From Prevotella pallens ATCC 700821 (GTDB lineage: Bacteria > Bacteroidota > Bacteroidia > Bacteroidales > Bacteroidaceae), in assembly GCF_000220255.1 (NCBI RefSeq), contig NZ_GL982514.1, positions 269,791 to 326,176 of the forward strand: 56,386 bases of DNA, written 5' to 3'. Positions 1-9,331 of the stretch are shown piece by piece (within the stretch, counting starts at the first letter, position 1; each line of letters starts with the position of its first letter). The notes under the pieces are model-generated. The model saw only the letters and a list, made by a program, of their open reading frames with translations. It did not search any database and was not told the DNA's origin. Position numbers and translations under genes: made by a program.

Positions 1-360
1 CCTACGGCTGCTAACAGCCTGCCATTTCGCTGCGAACGGATTGTTAATAATGCAACGAACACCCACGAAATAACCACGAGACACTCCGTAAACACCCAAC
101 ATTCACCCACGAAATAACCACGAAACACTCTGTAAACACCCAACATTCACCCACGAAATAACCACGAAACTCTCCGCCAGGCGTAGGGGACCGATTCATC
201 GCGCCCGTATTCTGACATAAACAAATACACATATCCATTTCACCGCACACGTGTTTCCGTTCGTCATTTTGTGAGTGTATTCCGATATGCGGGCGCAATA
301 AATCTGCCCTACGGCTGCTAACAGCCTGCCAATAATGTTGCTGACGGATTGCAACAACAC
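1..360. repeat. Composite repeat element A (core), cut by window start
   Basis: No gene is supported here. The core holds a 44-base tandem repeat (61-104, 105-148, partial from 149), which is two 22-base modules, and two GC-rich inverted motifs of GGGC...GCCC type at 184-207 and 290-311. A GGCAGGCTGnnAGCAGCCGTAG-like arm (in the opposite orientation) lies at both 1-24 and 309-331. The same layout recurs in inverted orientation at 9.69-10.07 kb. Relative to that copy, this one has one extra 44-base tandem unit and lacks a different 44-base block. Short reading frames across it exist only because the repeat lacks stops; their proteins are repetitive and have no start signals. Confidence 0.8.
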
Positions 361-374
361 AACATTCAAAAAAC

Positions 375-530
375 AAAACTCATACTTTCGCAATGTAAAA
401 ACCCCATTTTTGCAATTCAAAAGAGTGGTTTTTGTAATTTAAAAAGAGTGTTTTTGCAGACCCAAAAAGAGTGTTTTTTGCAGGTCAGAAAGGTAGTTTT
501 TGTAGACCCAAAAAGTGTGGTTCGTAGTTA
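375..530. repeat. 22-bp A-tract/T-tract array, element A flank
   Basis: About seven tandem units follow the pattern A5-N5-T5-g-N5-c. They start at 375, 397, 419, 441, 463, 487 and 509. All are 22 bases except the one at 463, which is 24. The A and T tracts are conserved, while the five central bases vary strongly (cccca, gagtg, gtag). The array directly follows the GC-rich core and ends about 40 bases before the queG stop, on the 3' side of that minus-strand gene. Confidence 0.8.
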
Positions 531-572
531 TGAACTTAGGATATTCTATGGTTTTTAGCCCTTTCCTGAACT

Positions 573-1517
573 TTATTCTGTTGCAGAAATGTTGCGTTTT
601 AAACCGTCGAATTTGACGCGTTTTACAGCCGAGCCTTTGAAAAGTGCGCGATATTGTTCGATGGTAAGGTTGTGCCAATCGGCTTTTGTCATAGCAAGTA
701 ACTCAGATTTAGGTTGGAATTCGGGTGTAGTATTGGGTGTAGCAAACTTGTTCCAAGGGCATGCGGTTTGGCAACGGTCGCACCCATAGATGGTTGTTCC
801 CATTGTTTGTTTTGCTTGTTTCGATAGTTCGCCACGGTTTTCTATTAGCTGATACGATAAACAACGCTCACTTTCAAAGTTCTTTCCCTCGCATATTGCA
901 CACGTGGGACAGGCATTTATACAACGTTTACATCTACCACAGCGGTTCGGCATAGGCACATCGTAGCTGTCAAACTCGTATGGTAAGAATATTTCTCCCA
1001 GGAAAAACATTGAACCAGCCTTAGGAATAATGAGCTGATGGTTCTTTCCTATCCACCCTAAACCAGCTTTTTGTGCCCAATAACGTTCCAAAACGGGAGC
1101 CGTATCAACGAAAATGCGTATTTCGCCTATTGGTTTTTCAACCTCGTCAGTATCAAATTTATTTGCGATAATAGTAGCAAGCTGTCGCAACTTTTTCTTC
1201 ATTACATCGTGATAGTCTTGTCCGTAGGCGTATGCAGCAAGCTGAAACTCTGTAGCAGCCATAGTTTTTGCAGGTGCATAGTTCATTGCGAGTGAAACAA
1301 TAGTCTTTGTTCCCGGTACAAGTAAGCAGGGGTTAAGTCGTTTTTCGGTGTAGTTTGCCATGTAATCCATAGTGGCTTGACTGCCTTTGCTTATCCACTG
1401 GCGCACAGCAGCGGCTGTTTCGGCATCTACAGGCGTAGCTTGTACAATGCCACAAGCAAAAAAGCCGAGACTTTTAGCCTCAGCTTTAATCTCCTTCTTC
1501 GAATATTTTAAACTCAT
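573..1517 (-). CDS. queG: Epoxyqueuosine reductase QueG
   Basis: This 314-residue protein should catalyse the last step of queuosine synthesis in tRNA, reducing epoxyqueuosine to queuosine with cobalamin and two 4Fe-4S clusters. The clusters are visible as C193-x2-C196-x2-C199-x3-C203 and C219 with C246-x2-C249-x3-C253. The conserved acid sits in VDTAPVLER (D138), followed by the GWIGKN stretch typical of QueG. Length is within the family range (roughly 310-380). It lies in the cytoplasm. The start at 1517 overlaps the end of the upstream deacetylase gene by 32 bases, so the two are probably translated from one message. No terminator is visible before the repeat array downstream. Confidence 0.95.
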   Translation of the reverse strand: MSLKYSKKEIKAEAKSLGFFACGIVQATPVDAETAAAVRQWISKGSQATMDYMANYTEKRLNPCLLVPGTKTIVSLAMNYAPAKTMAATEFQLAAYAYGQDYHDVMKKKLRQLATIIANKFDTDEVEKPIGEIRIFVDTAPVLERYWAQKAGLGWIGKNHQLIIPKAGSMFFLGEIFLPYEFDSYDVPMPNRCGRCKRCINACPTCAICEGKNFESERCLSYQLIENRGELSKQAKQTMGTTIYGCDRCQTACPWNKFATPNTTPEFQPKSELLAMTKADWHNLTIEQYRALFKGSAVKRVKFDGLKRNISATE

Positions 1518-2106
1518 ATCCTTCGTGTTTTAACCACTCTAAAGCACGTGGCAAGGCATAATGAAGCTTGTCGATGCTCTTCAATGAGTCGTGAAACGTA
1601 ATGATAGAACCATTGCGTGCATACCTACGAACGTTACGAAGAACATCGTGTCCCGTAAGCCATTTAGAATAATCGCGTGTTACAAGGTCCCACATAACCA
1701 CTCTGTACTTTTGCTTTACCCACCAATAGACGCTATGACGAAGCCACCCATGTGGTGGACGAAAGTATTTAGACTTGATAAGAGCATTGGCTTCGGTAAC
1801 ATCAACAGCATAAGTTAGCGTGAAATGTTTAAACGAACCGAGATGGTGATAGGTATGATTGCCCACCAAATGTCCTCTTCGTACCACCTCTTCGTATAGT
1901 TCTGGATACTTCCTAACGTTGTCTCCTACCATAAAAAAGGTAGCTTTTGCCCCATATTTATCGAGTGTATCGAGAATGAAAGGTGTAGCTTCGGGTATTG
2001 GACCATCGTCGAATGTGAGATAAACGGAATGGTCATCGGGCGACATTCGCCACAATGCGTGTGGGTAAAGCCACCGTATCCAGCGTGCAGGTTGTTCTAT
2101 AAACAT
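1486..2106 (-). CDS. Polysaccharide deacetylase (NodB/CE4 domain)
   Basis: The 206-residue protein is a compact carbohydrate esterase family 4 domain that would remove acetyl groups from an N-acetylated glycan. The catalytic motifs are all present: TFDDGP at 31-36 (base D33, metal ligand D34), the zinc-binding GNHTYHH with H84 and H88, and RPPHG near residue 117. No signal peptide is evident, although a hydrophobic/basic start (ARWIRWLYPHALWR) could associate with membrane. Its end overlaps the start of queG by 32 bases. A second NodB domain in this window lies inside the GH18-GT2 fusion at 29.4 kb. The true substrate is unknown; peptidoglycan or a cell-surface glycan are the usual choices. 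Confidence 0.9.
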   Translation of the reverse strand: MFIEQPARWIRWLYPHALWRMSPDDHSVYLTFDDGPIPEATPFILDTLDKYGAKATFFMVGDNVRKYPELYEEVVRRGHLVGNHTYHHLGSFKHFTLTYAVDVTEANALIKSKYFRPPHGWLRHSVYWWVKQKYRVVMWDLVTRDYSKWLTGHDVLRNVRRYARNGSIITFHDSLKSIDKLHYALPRALEWLKHEGYEFKIFEEGD

Positions 2107-2275
2107 ACGTCAAAGTATACTCTTTGTGTTCTATTAAACATTTATATGAGTATTAAATTCTTCGTGTTTTGAGCACGAGAGAATTACTTTTATTGCTTTA
2201 TACATATACAAATCTATAATGAGAAATATGCTTTAACTTATTTCATCTCATAGATTGGTTATGTTATAAATAGGT

Positions 2276-2299
2276 AGAGGCGGATAAAAATCCGCCTCT
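2276..2299 (-). terminator. Hairpin terminator after DUF2723 gene
   Basis: A perfect 10-base stem, AGAGGCGGAT / ATCCGCCTCT, encloses a four-base A loop and lies 6 bases past the stop of the minus-strand DUF2723 gene. T-rich sequence follows on the plus side and a weaker AT stretch on the minus side, so it may stop transcription in both directions. Confidence 0.7.
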
Positions 2300-2304
2300 T
2301 TTAC

Positions 2305-5300
2305 TTATTGCATCTTGCCTCCGCGTGCTTCGTAAGCCTTTAACATACCCATAAACTCAGCGTTATGAGCTTCCGCCCAGCGTGGATTGTTCTGCTTGTT
2401 TGCGTCTATATATTGGTATAATATCTGCAAATGCATTGCGCAAGAGCTCATACTGATATTGAATAACCGCTCTGACAGGTTGAGATAGTAGCGAATGTAC
2501 TGTGCAGAAGTCTTCCACATTTCGTTATACATCGCCTCTGCCTTAGCCTTCTTTCCTAACATATAGTAGGCATCAGCTATTATTGGACCACCCTTTACAT
2601 ACGAGAATGAAAGTGGAAGATTATAAGTTGGCAGCACCTTTTCGGCTTTTTCGAGCACTTTCAGTGCCTTATCTTTCTTGCCTTCCAATATTAAATTCAT
2701 TGCCAATTGTGCCATTTCACGACGGTGTGTGTAGCACATTCGCATTACAGTTTCGTCAAGATAGATACCTTTAGTAGCCACTCCTCCCCATCGGAACTTA
2801 TTCATTACAAGGTTATAGGTCTTTTCAGTGTCGAAACTACCTCCTTTTCGTGTGTTGAAAGGTGTAATACGGTTCAGCAATCCCTCCTGTATAAAGTTGT
2901 CGCCGAGGTTCATAAAGTTCTCACTACCCACAGTAATAGCCACATAAAGTGGACGAGTCCAGTTGCAATTGGCTATCATTTCGAGCATCATGATGTCGTT
3001 CTTAAAGAGTTCTTCTTTACCTGCGAGCGAGATAACCATACGGTCTGGAATGCTATCAGTAGGCATCATCATACCACTTCGGCGTACTGCTGCCTTATCA
3101 ATAGTCATATATAAGGTATCGGTAGGTATGACATGGAACTGCGAATCCTTAGCGCGTACCCAATATTTTAGTATGTTTTTCAGCTCGAATGGGTCTTCTC
3201 CGAACTGCCTCCGAGCCTCTTCTGGATTCTCTTTATACATATCCAGAACTTGCTGTTTTAGGTTTGGTCTCACTGGAATAGCCTCGTTTGTACCACTTAT
3301 ATAGTCGAGACGGTTCCACCTGATAGGCACACTTGGCGATGTATAAGCAGGTCGGCGCATCTGGTCGATATACCAATCGGTTTGCAAATACGACAAGTTG
3401 CATACACGAGTATCGGTGCGTACGCCTTCAACATCTTGGTTATACCATAGTGGGAAGGTGTCGTTGTCTCCGTTGGTGAATACAATTGGATAGCCCTTTT
3501 CCTGCATAGAGTTCAGGTAGTTCTGTCCAAAGTCGCGACAAGTGTATCGATTTGAGCGATCGTGATCGTCCCAAGTCTGCGATGCCATCTGTATTGGTAC
3601 GATGATAGATGCTACCGATGCAATGGCTGCAGCGGCTGTTCCAGACAGTTTTAGCTTCTTTAATCGGTCGTAAATGGCTAGAACTCCGAGTCCACACCAT
3701 ATAGCATAAGCGTAGAAAGAGCCTGCATACGAATAGTCGCGTTCACGCGGTTGTCCTGGCGTTTGGTTAAGATAGATGATGATTGCTAGTCCCGTCATGA
3801 AGAAAAGGAAGAAGATTACCCAGAATTGTTGTATGCCTCTGCGTCCTCTCCATGCCTGCCAAAACAGTCCAAATATACCAAGTAAGAGTGGCAAACAATA
3901 GAAAACATTGTGTCCTTTGTTTGTTTTTAGCTCATCGGGCAGCAAGTTTTGGTCGCCATATAGCATATTATCGATGAAAGAGATACCTGTAATCCAATTT
4001 CCATGTTCGGGTTCTCCGTATCCTTGTACGTCGTTTTGGCGTCCAGCAAAGTTCCAAAGGAAGTATCTCCAGTACATAAAGTTGCACTGATAAGATAGGA
4101 AGAAGCGTATGTTTTCCGTCTGTGTAGGCATCTTAACGCCGTCAACATCGTGTCCTTCAATGCCTCCCATAATCTGTTCGTAGTCTTGTGCGTGTGCATT
4201 ATCCCACATACGAGGGAAGAACATATTCTGTTCGAACACCTGAGAAGTTTTGTTTCGCACCAAGAAATATGCATCTGGTTCGTTTGGCGATGCCTTTTCT
4301 TTACGTTCGTAAACTGGTTTGCCCTGTTTAATTTCGTAGTGTCTACCGTCCTCTGCTACCTTTGGTTCACTGGTATAAGCCTGTCCGTAGAGTAGTGGAT
4401 GGTCGCCATACTGGTCGCGTGCAAGGTAGTTTCCAAGCGTAAAGATATCTTCTGGCGAGTTCTGATCCATAGGAGGGTTAGCTGTTGAACGTATTACTAT
4501 CTCTGCGTATGATGAATATCCTATTATCATCATAAGCATACAGAGCAGTGCGGTGTTCTTTAAGCGAGCCGAAATAAGCAATTCTTTGTTGCGTTTCATA
4601 TTCAGAACGAAGTAGAAAGCCACTAAGATTATGGCTCCAACAATGAATGCAGACCAACCGTAGCCTACGAATGGAATACCAATAAGGGCGAAAGCCGTTA
4701 AGAATGCAATGTTCTGTCGGCGTAGATTACTATCCTTATATGTTTCGGCAATTGCCCAAATGAAGCTTCCTATGAGTAGTAAGATATATAGAATGGTACC
4801 TGTGTTGAACGGCATTCCGAGTGTATTGGTGAACAAAAGCTCGAAAAATCCGCCCACAGTAATAATGCCTGGCACCACGCCATATAGCACAGCGGCTACC
4901 AAAACAATTGATATTGCGAGAGCTACAAGCGACCCTTTGAGGTTGGCATCGGGCACACGCTTATAGTAATAAACCAGTACGATGGCTGGAATACATAGTA
5001 AGTTGAGCAGGTGAACACCAATAGAAAGACCTGTCATATACGCAATTAGCACCAACCAACGGTCTGCGTGCGGCTTGTCGGCATTGTCTTCCCACTTCAA
5101 AATCAGCCAGAATACTACTGCGGTGAATGCCGATGAGTAGGCGTAAACCTCGCCTTCGACAGCCGAAAACCAGAAAGTGTCGCTGAAGGTGTATATCAAT
5201 GCGCCCACCATAGCAGCCCCTTCAATGGCAATCATCTTGCCTAACGAAATGTCTTCACCGTCTTTTACGATGAGTTTACGGGCTAGATGGGAGATAGTCC

Positions 5301-5583
5301 AGAATAAAAACATAATACAAGTTGCCGATAATAGCGCACTCATAGTATTCACCATGCGTGCCACTTGGGTAGCATCGCTTGCAAAATGTGAGAAAAGATT
5401 GGCGGTAAGGGCAAAGAATGGTGCCCCGGGAGGGTGTCCTATTTCGAGCTTATCGCCTATTGTTATGAACTCGGGACAATCCCAAAAGCTTGCCGTTGGC
5501 TCAATTGTGGAACAGTAAACAAAGGCAGCTATCAAGAAAGCAAGCCACCCCAGCGTGTTGTCCACTAGTCTAAACTTTTTCAT
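2305..5583 (-). CDS. DUF2723 integral membrane protein, glycosyltransferase-like
   Basis: A 1092-residue protein of the Bacteroidetes DUF2723 family. The N-terminal motif STIEPTASFWDCPEFI is the family hallmark, with an acidic residue in an early extracytoplasmic loop as in protein O-mannosyltransferases. Roughly a dozen hydrophobic segments fill residues 10-370 and 560-680. The last 400 residues are soluble, with helical repeat character near the C-terminus (residues about 940-1080). The fold relationship to lipid-linked-sugar glycosyltransferases is inferred from family knowledge, so a role in protein O-glycosylation at the inner membrane is plausible but unproven here. It is a single-gene unit with a minus-strand TAnnTTTG box about 95 bases upstream and a hairpin downstream. 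Confidence 0.85.
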   Translation of the reverse strand: MKKFRLVDNTLGWLAFLIAAFVYCSTIEPTASFWDCPEFITIGDKLEIGHPPGAPFFALTANLFSHFASDATQVARMVNTMSALLSATCIMFLFWTISHLARKLIVKDGEDISLGKMIAIEGAAMVGALIYTFSDTFWFSAVEGEVYAYSSAFTAVVFWLILKWEDNADKPHADRWLVLIAYMTGLSIGVHLLNLLCIPAIVLVYYYKRVPDANLKGSLVALAISIVLVAAVLYGVVPGIITVGGFFELLFTNTLGMPFNTGTILYILLLIGSFIWAIAETYKDSNLRRQNIAFLTAFALIGIPFVGYGWSAFIVGAIILVAFYFVLNMKRNKELLISARLKNTALLCMLMMIIGYSSYAEIVIRSTANPPMDQNSPEDIFTLGNYLARDQYGDHPLLYGQAYTSEPKVAEDGRHYEIKQGKPVYERKEKASPNEPDAYFLVRNKTSQVFEQNMFFPRMWDNAHAQDYEQIMGGIEGHDVDGVKMPTQTENIRFFLSYQCNFMYWRYFLWNFAGRQNDVQGYGEPEHGNWITGISFIDNMLYGDQNLLPDELKTNKGHNVFYCLPLLLGIFGLFWQAWRGRRGIQQFWVIFFLFFMTGLAIIIYLNQTPGQPRERDYSYAGSFYAYAIWCGLGVLAIYDRLKKLKLSGTAAAAIASVASIIVPIQMASQTWDDHDRSNRYTCRDFGQNYLNSMQEKGYPIVFTNGDNDTFPLWYNQDVEGVRTDTRVCNLSYLQTDWYIDQMRRPAYTSPSVPIRWNRLDYISGTNEAIPVRPNLKQQVLDMYKENPEEARRQFGEDPFELKNILKYWVRAKDSQFHVIPTDTLYMTIDKAAVRRSGMMMPTDSIPDRMVISLAGKEELFKNDIMMLEMIANCNWTRPLYVAITVGSENFMNLGDNFIQEGLLNRITPFNTRKGGSFDTEKTYNLVMNKFRWGGVATKGIYLDETVMRMCYTHRREMAQLAMNLILEGKKDKALKVLEKAEKVLPTYNLPLSFSYVKGGPIIADAYYMLGKKAKAEAMYNEMWKTSAQYIRYYLNLSERLFNISMSSCAMHLQILYQYIDANKQNNPRWAEAHNAEFMGMLKAYEARGGKMQ

Positions 5584-5674
5584 TTATTATATATATAATA
5601 ATGTGTAAATTACTTTTAGCTACTTGTTAGCCTGCTTATAAAAAGCAGTTTACCCACTTATGCAAAGTAGGGTA

Positions 5675-5682
5675 CAAAGGTA
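5675..5682 (-). promoter_or_regulatory. -7 box for DUF2723 gene
   Basis: TACCTTTG on the minus strand matches the Bacteroidetes -7 consensus TAnnTTTG. No clear TTTG is seen at -33. It implies an untranslated leader of about 85 bases. Confidence 0.5.
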
Positions 5683-5874
5683 ATACTTTTATTTCAGTAT
5701 ATTTTAAAGGTCTTATAAAAATAAGTTAAAGTTGTTAAATCGTCCTTTTTGAATTCAAATAGGATATTAGAGTATTGGAAATTATACCCACAATGGGGTA
5801 CGAAAATGTATGTTCGATGGAACAAATGTACGTATTTTATGAAACGAATATACATATTTGATAATGTAAGGATA

Positions 5875-6196
5875 CGGGCACGATGAATTTGCCCCTACGC
5901 CTGATGGATTGTTCATTGTGTGTTTCGTTGTGTGAATGTTGCATTATTATAATTTATTCGCAATATTTTGGCAGCCCATTTGTGGCGTATTGTTTGTGTA
6001 TTTATGGTTTATTTGAATAGTGGGGTAGGACTTCTGTTTTGCAAGATGATGGTGTGCGTTTTGTAAGAATAGTGCAGAAGAAAAACGAAAGTGGGGTTTT
6101 GACATTGCAAAAACCCCACTTTTGCAATGCAAAAATAGGGTTTTTATCGTGCAAAAACCTATCTTTTGTAACACAAAAAGGGGGTTTTTGGTAAGT
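5875..6196. repeat. Composite repeat element B
   Basis: This fills most of the gap between the DUF2723 and SGNH genes. A GGGC/GCCC inverted motif lies at 5875-5898. Further right are 22-base units: two with a TTTTG lead (6037-6058, 6059-6080), then five exact A5-N5-T5-g-N5-c units at 6087, 6109, 6131, 6153 and 6175. Neighbouring units have roughly complementary centres (gtgggg with ccccac, taggg with cctat), so pairs could fold into hairpins. No coding region is supported. Confidence 0.8.
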
Positions 6197-6294
6197 GGTT
6201 AATATTTAGATGGTTACAGCTTCTATATATTTTAAAAAGTTATGGTGCCACACAGGGGGTAGTTTTGTTGTGTATGGCTCACGTTTAATGTACC

Positions 6295-7503
6295 TTACAG
6301 GGTGGTTGTACTGTTTATTTCGTGTGCCAAAACCTTTGCTACATGCTCGCCCATAGCCTTGTATCCTTCTGGGTTAGGGTGCAACCAGTCGCCACTTTGC
6401 CACTCTTTGCGTAACTGTTTGGGGTGTTGTGGGTTGCGCATAAGCTCATCGAAGTCTATGAAACCATCGGTTTCGTGTGTTGTTCTTATCCATTCGTTCA
6501 CGGTTTGGCGTGCCTTTTCGCGTGCTTCGTTGTAGTAACTTTTGCACCCTTCAAAGGGTGTTATGGTGCCCATATATACTTTTAGCCCGTGCGCATGTGC
6601 TTTTTTCGTCATTTCTTTATATGCTTCTATCAGCTGACGTGCCGTTTCTTCTGGATTTTTAGAAGTACCAATGTCGTTTATTGCCTCGAATATTATAACA
6701 GAATGCAGTCCGTGTTGTCCAAGAATATCACGGTCGAAGCGTTCTTTTCCGGGTGTTCCTAAGCCAACAGACAGTATTCTGTTGTCGCCAATACCCAAAT
6801 TTAGCACTCCCGTTTCGGCTTTTTCGGGTGTGTTAATGGCAGCCGAGAAGAAGTCGGGCCATCGGTTTTGTGCATTGTTTGTGCTTGCTTTGCCATCTGT
6901 AATGCTGTTGCCGAGTATGGCAATGGCTGTTGCTGTGTTGCTAAGCACCTCTATTCCTGCAATGTTAAACCAGTGTTCTTCTTTGAAAGCTGTGCGAAAA
7001 CTGGTGTCGGCATTGGCTTTTCCTTTCAGAATATAGCTTGTTGTGCGCGACCCCATGTGCACTGTTGGTTGTTTAGGAGCCTTTATATAGTTTATGGTAA
7101 TGGCTATTTTGCTTAGCGGTTGTAGTTCGAACTGCAATTCATCAGAGTATATTGCTTTTCCTGCCGGTAGGGTTACACCGTCTTTACCACTGAACTTAAG
7201 ATAGCTAACCTTGCCTTTGCGTATGTCCGAACCGTTTTCAGCTTGTGCAATATATACGCTCTCTATTTCTACGGGTGTAGTAGACAGTTCGTTACTTAGC
7301 TTCAATCGTATTGTTTTTCCACCTATACTCACTTTCACAATCTGCCTTACAGCTCTGTTATTCATCTGGTTGTTGTAAGGCATAAACCTTTTATCTACTG
7401 TTTGTGGGGCACAAGCCCATGTGCCAACCCAGTGTTCTTGTTGTGCGAATGTGGCAATACCAAATAGCAACAATAGTGCTGTTAGAAAGTTGCGTGTATA
7501 CAT
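6295..7503 (-). CDS. Secreted SGNH/GDSL hydrolase
   Basis: This 402-residue protein carries a signal peptide (residues 1-20, cleavage near FAQQ). An N-terminal beta-rich region (about 25-185) is followed by an SGNH hydrolase domain. The blocks are clear: ILGNSITDG with nucleophile S200, the glycine block GIGDNRIL, the AINDIG block supplying Asn, and DWLHPNPEG with D372 and H375. Such proteins act as periplasmic or secreted esterases on acylated carbohydrates or lipids; the layout is like rhamnogalacturonan-acetylesterase-type and GDSL lipase proteins of gut and oral Bacteroidetes. The substrate cannot be read from sequence. It is a stand-alone gene with its own TAnnTTTG box upstream. Confidence 0.88.
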   Translation of the reverse strand: MYTRNFLTALLLLFGIATFAQQEHWVGTWACAPQTVDKRFMPYNNQMNNRAVRQIVKVSIGGKTIRLKLSNELSTTPVEIESVYIAQAENGSDIRKGKVSYLKFSGKDGVTLPAGKAIYSDELQFELQPLSKIAITINYIKAPKQPTVHMGSRTTSYILKGKANADTSFRTAFKEEHWFNIAGIEVLSNTATAIAILGNSITDGKASTNNAQNRWPDFFSAAINTPEKAETGVLNLGIGDNRILSVGLGTPGKERFDRDILGQHGLHSVIIFEAINDIGTSKNPEETARQLIEAYKEMTKKAHAHGLKVYMGTITPFEGCKSYYNEAREKARQTVNEWIRTTHETDGFIDFDELMRNPQHPKQLRKEWQSGDWLHPNPEGYKAMGEHVAKVLAHEINSTTTL

Positions 7504-7534
7504 AATTCTGAATAGTTTATTGTTTTGATGCCGA

Positions 7535-7542
7535 CAAAGTTA
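7535..7542 (-). promoter_or_regulatory. -7 box for SGNH hydrolase gene
   Basis: TAACTTTG on the minus strand, 32 bases before the start codon, matches TAnnTTTG. Confidence 0.5.
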
Positions 7543-7702
7543 CGAAATAAATTCAGATGCGTGTAGAGTTTGCATTATTAAAAGAAGGGTTTTAACCTCA
7601 ATTGGCTGTTCAATAATAAAACAAAATAAGGTACAACACTAATTCGTAATTTGGTTTTAAGCAGTGCACAAATACTTTTTAGCCCACTATAATATACAAC
7701 GA

Positions 7703-7842
7703 AGGGAGTACAAACCACTTGCACTCCCTAGCCACATAGATAGATACTCTTATCTAAAACAATGAAAAAATTAAGTATATTGAACCTTTTTATGATTCTT
7801 AAGAATAGGGAAGAAGTAGCAGGAGTGCCCGCAATGCACTCC
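7703..7842. other. Intergenic gap with two inverted repeats
   Basis: The 350-base gap 7504-7855 has no gene. It holds two hairpins that share sequence: AGGGAGT/ACTCCCT (7703-7709 with 7723-7729) and GGAGTG/CACTCC (7822-7827 with 7837-7842). Neither has a good T-tract on the minus side, so a terminator role for the gene ending at 7856 is only possible. Confidence 0.4.
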
Positions 7843-7855
7843 GTTTCTAAGCAGA

Positions 7856-9331
7856 TTATGGCTTTGCTACTATCCTTCCGTTTACGATGTATAGGCCTTT
7901 TGGTAGCCGATTGAGTTCGGTTGAAAGGCGTGCACCACCAATAGAGTAGATGTTTTGTGTGGTTTTGGTAGTCCGAATGGTGTGTTTGTCAATGTAAGCA
8001 GGGTCGGTTGTGATAGTAATCCAGTCTGTTATGGCTTTCTCCGAACCATCTACGAGCGAGTAGCACGTACCATATTGGTCGGTAAATTCCTTCCAATGCG
8101 TGCCAGTAGGTACCTTTAGAGCGCAGCCTTCTAATAGAGGTATGCGTGTAAAGTATGCCATACTGCCTGCAAACGGATACTTATCGTCGCCGTTTCCCTT
8201 TACTTTGATGTTGCAACGGTCGAACTTCCATTCGCCGAAAGAGAAGCCATTGATACCCGCATTTGCCTCTATGGTGCACTGACTAATGGTTACTGAGCCG
8301 TGATTTTGGAATGCTTGACGACTCGCTTTGTCCTTTGCTTCAATGGCACCGTGTAGGTTTAAGGTAGCATTTGGTCCAACGACGCTCAGCGAACAGTCGT
8401 CGTTGTTATATATAGTATTACTTAGTTGGGCCGTAATATTGTTAGTTCCAATGAGCTGAATAGTTACGTTGTCCATGAAATTTAGTATTCCATAGTGTGC
8501 GTTTGTGCTTATATTGGCATTCTCTAATGTAAGTATGCGTGTTGCAGGGTCGAACTTTACGGTTCCTTCTACACCTGGAATAGTTGTAAGGTCGTTGCAA
8601 TTGTCCAGTGTTATAAGCTTTCCTGCAATCCATATTTGGTATGTTGTGGGTGTAATGGTTATAGGTTCTTTTAGCAGTTTGCCGTCTTTGCCTATTCCTC
8701 CAAGCTCTTCATCGAAGTCAACATCCGTAGGCTGACTTATTTTGCACCCCATTAGTGTAAGATATTTAAAGCACCCTATCGAGGCAATATTCTTACCTTC
8801 GGCTGTTACGGTGGCATATTTTATGGTTAGTTTTTCGTTGTTTTTACCATCTTCGCCCACTATTCCGTAGTTTAATCCTCGTGCGTTCAATGTGCATGCA
8901 TCTATTATTAAGCTGGTAGCATTGGCATAAATGGCATCGCCTTGCGTATTTTCCACGTTTAATGTACCACTTCCTGCAATTTGCATAGGCTGTGTAAACT
9001 GTATGGTAGAGGTAAAGTCTGACCGCATTTGATTCTTTCCTGCCACCCTAATGGTTAGCCCTTTGAGGGTAGAATAGATAGCATTGGCATTTCCTCCGTC
9101 TATTTTTGCGTTCTTCAGAAATAGGGTTTTGTTTTCTGCATCGTATTTAACACTACCTTCTACACCAGGTATAACGGTTAAATCGTTACAGTTTTCTGAT
9201 GTAACCCACGTGCCTGCAATGGCGAAATCATACTTAGTTTGTGCCTTTAGCTGCTGTGCGAGAGCTAACAAAGCAACTATCGCAATAACAATGGTTGTGT
9301 TTTTGGTTCTCGTTAGTAGATAATTCTCCAT
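7856..9331 (-). CDS. Secreted two-repeat surface protein with sorting-type tail
   Basis: This 491-residue protein is not recognised as a named family. It has a signal peptide (about 1-31, ending KAQ). Two homologous modules begin with a [ED]NCNDLT.IPGVEG motif (near residues 47 and 243), followed by short beta-strand repeats rich in N, T and G, suggesting a right-handed beta-helix. The end, IYSIGGARLSTELNRLPKGLYIVNG, resembles type IX secretion sorting tails of Prevotella. I infer export and surface attachment; the ligand is unknown. Spacing and strand suggest its own transcript with a leader of about 170 bases. Confidence 0.75.
   Translation of the reverse strand: MENYLLTRTKNTTIVIAIVALLALAQQLKAQTKYDFAIAGTWVTSENCNDLTVIPGVEGSVKYDAENKTLFLKNAKIDGGNANAIYSTLKGLTIRVAGKNQMRSDFTSTIQFTQPMQIAGSGTLNVENTQGDAIYANATSLIIDACTLNARGLNYGIVGEDGKNNEKLTIKYATVTAEGKNIASIGCFKYLTLMGCKISQPTDVDFDEELGGIGKDGKLLKEPITITPTTYQIWIAGKLITLDNCNDLTTIPGVEGTVKFDPATRILTLENANISTNAHYGILNFMDNVTIQLIGTNNITAQLSNTIYNNDDCSLSVVGPNATLNLHGAIEAKDKASRQAFQNHGSVTISQCTIEANAGINGFSFGEWKFDRCNIKVKGNGDDKYPFAGSMAYFTRIPLLEGCALKVPTGTHWKEFTDQYGTCYSLVDGSEKAITDWITITTDPAYIDKHTIRTTKTTQNIYSIGGARLSTELNRLPKGLYIVNGRIVAKP

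Noticed and set aside
44..420. Minus-strand proteins of 110 and 74 residues
   Set aside because: They are translations of the 44-base tandem repeat and GC-rich core; the same repetitive peptides appear in the inverted copy at 9.9 kb.
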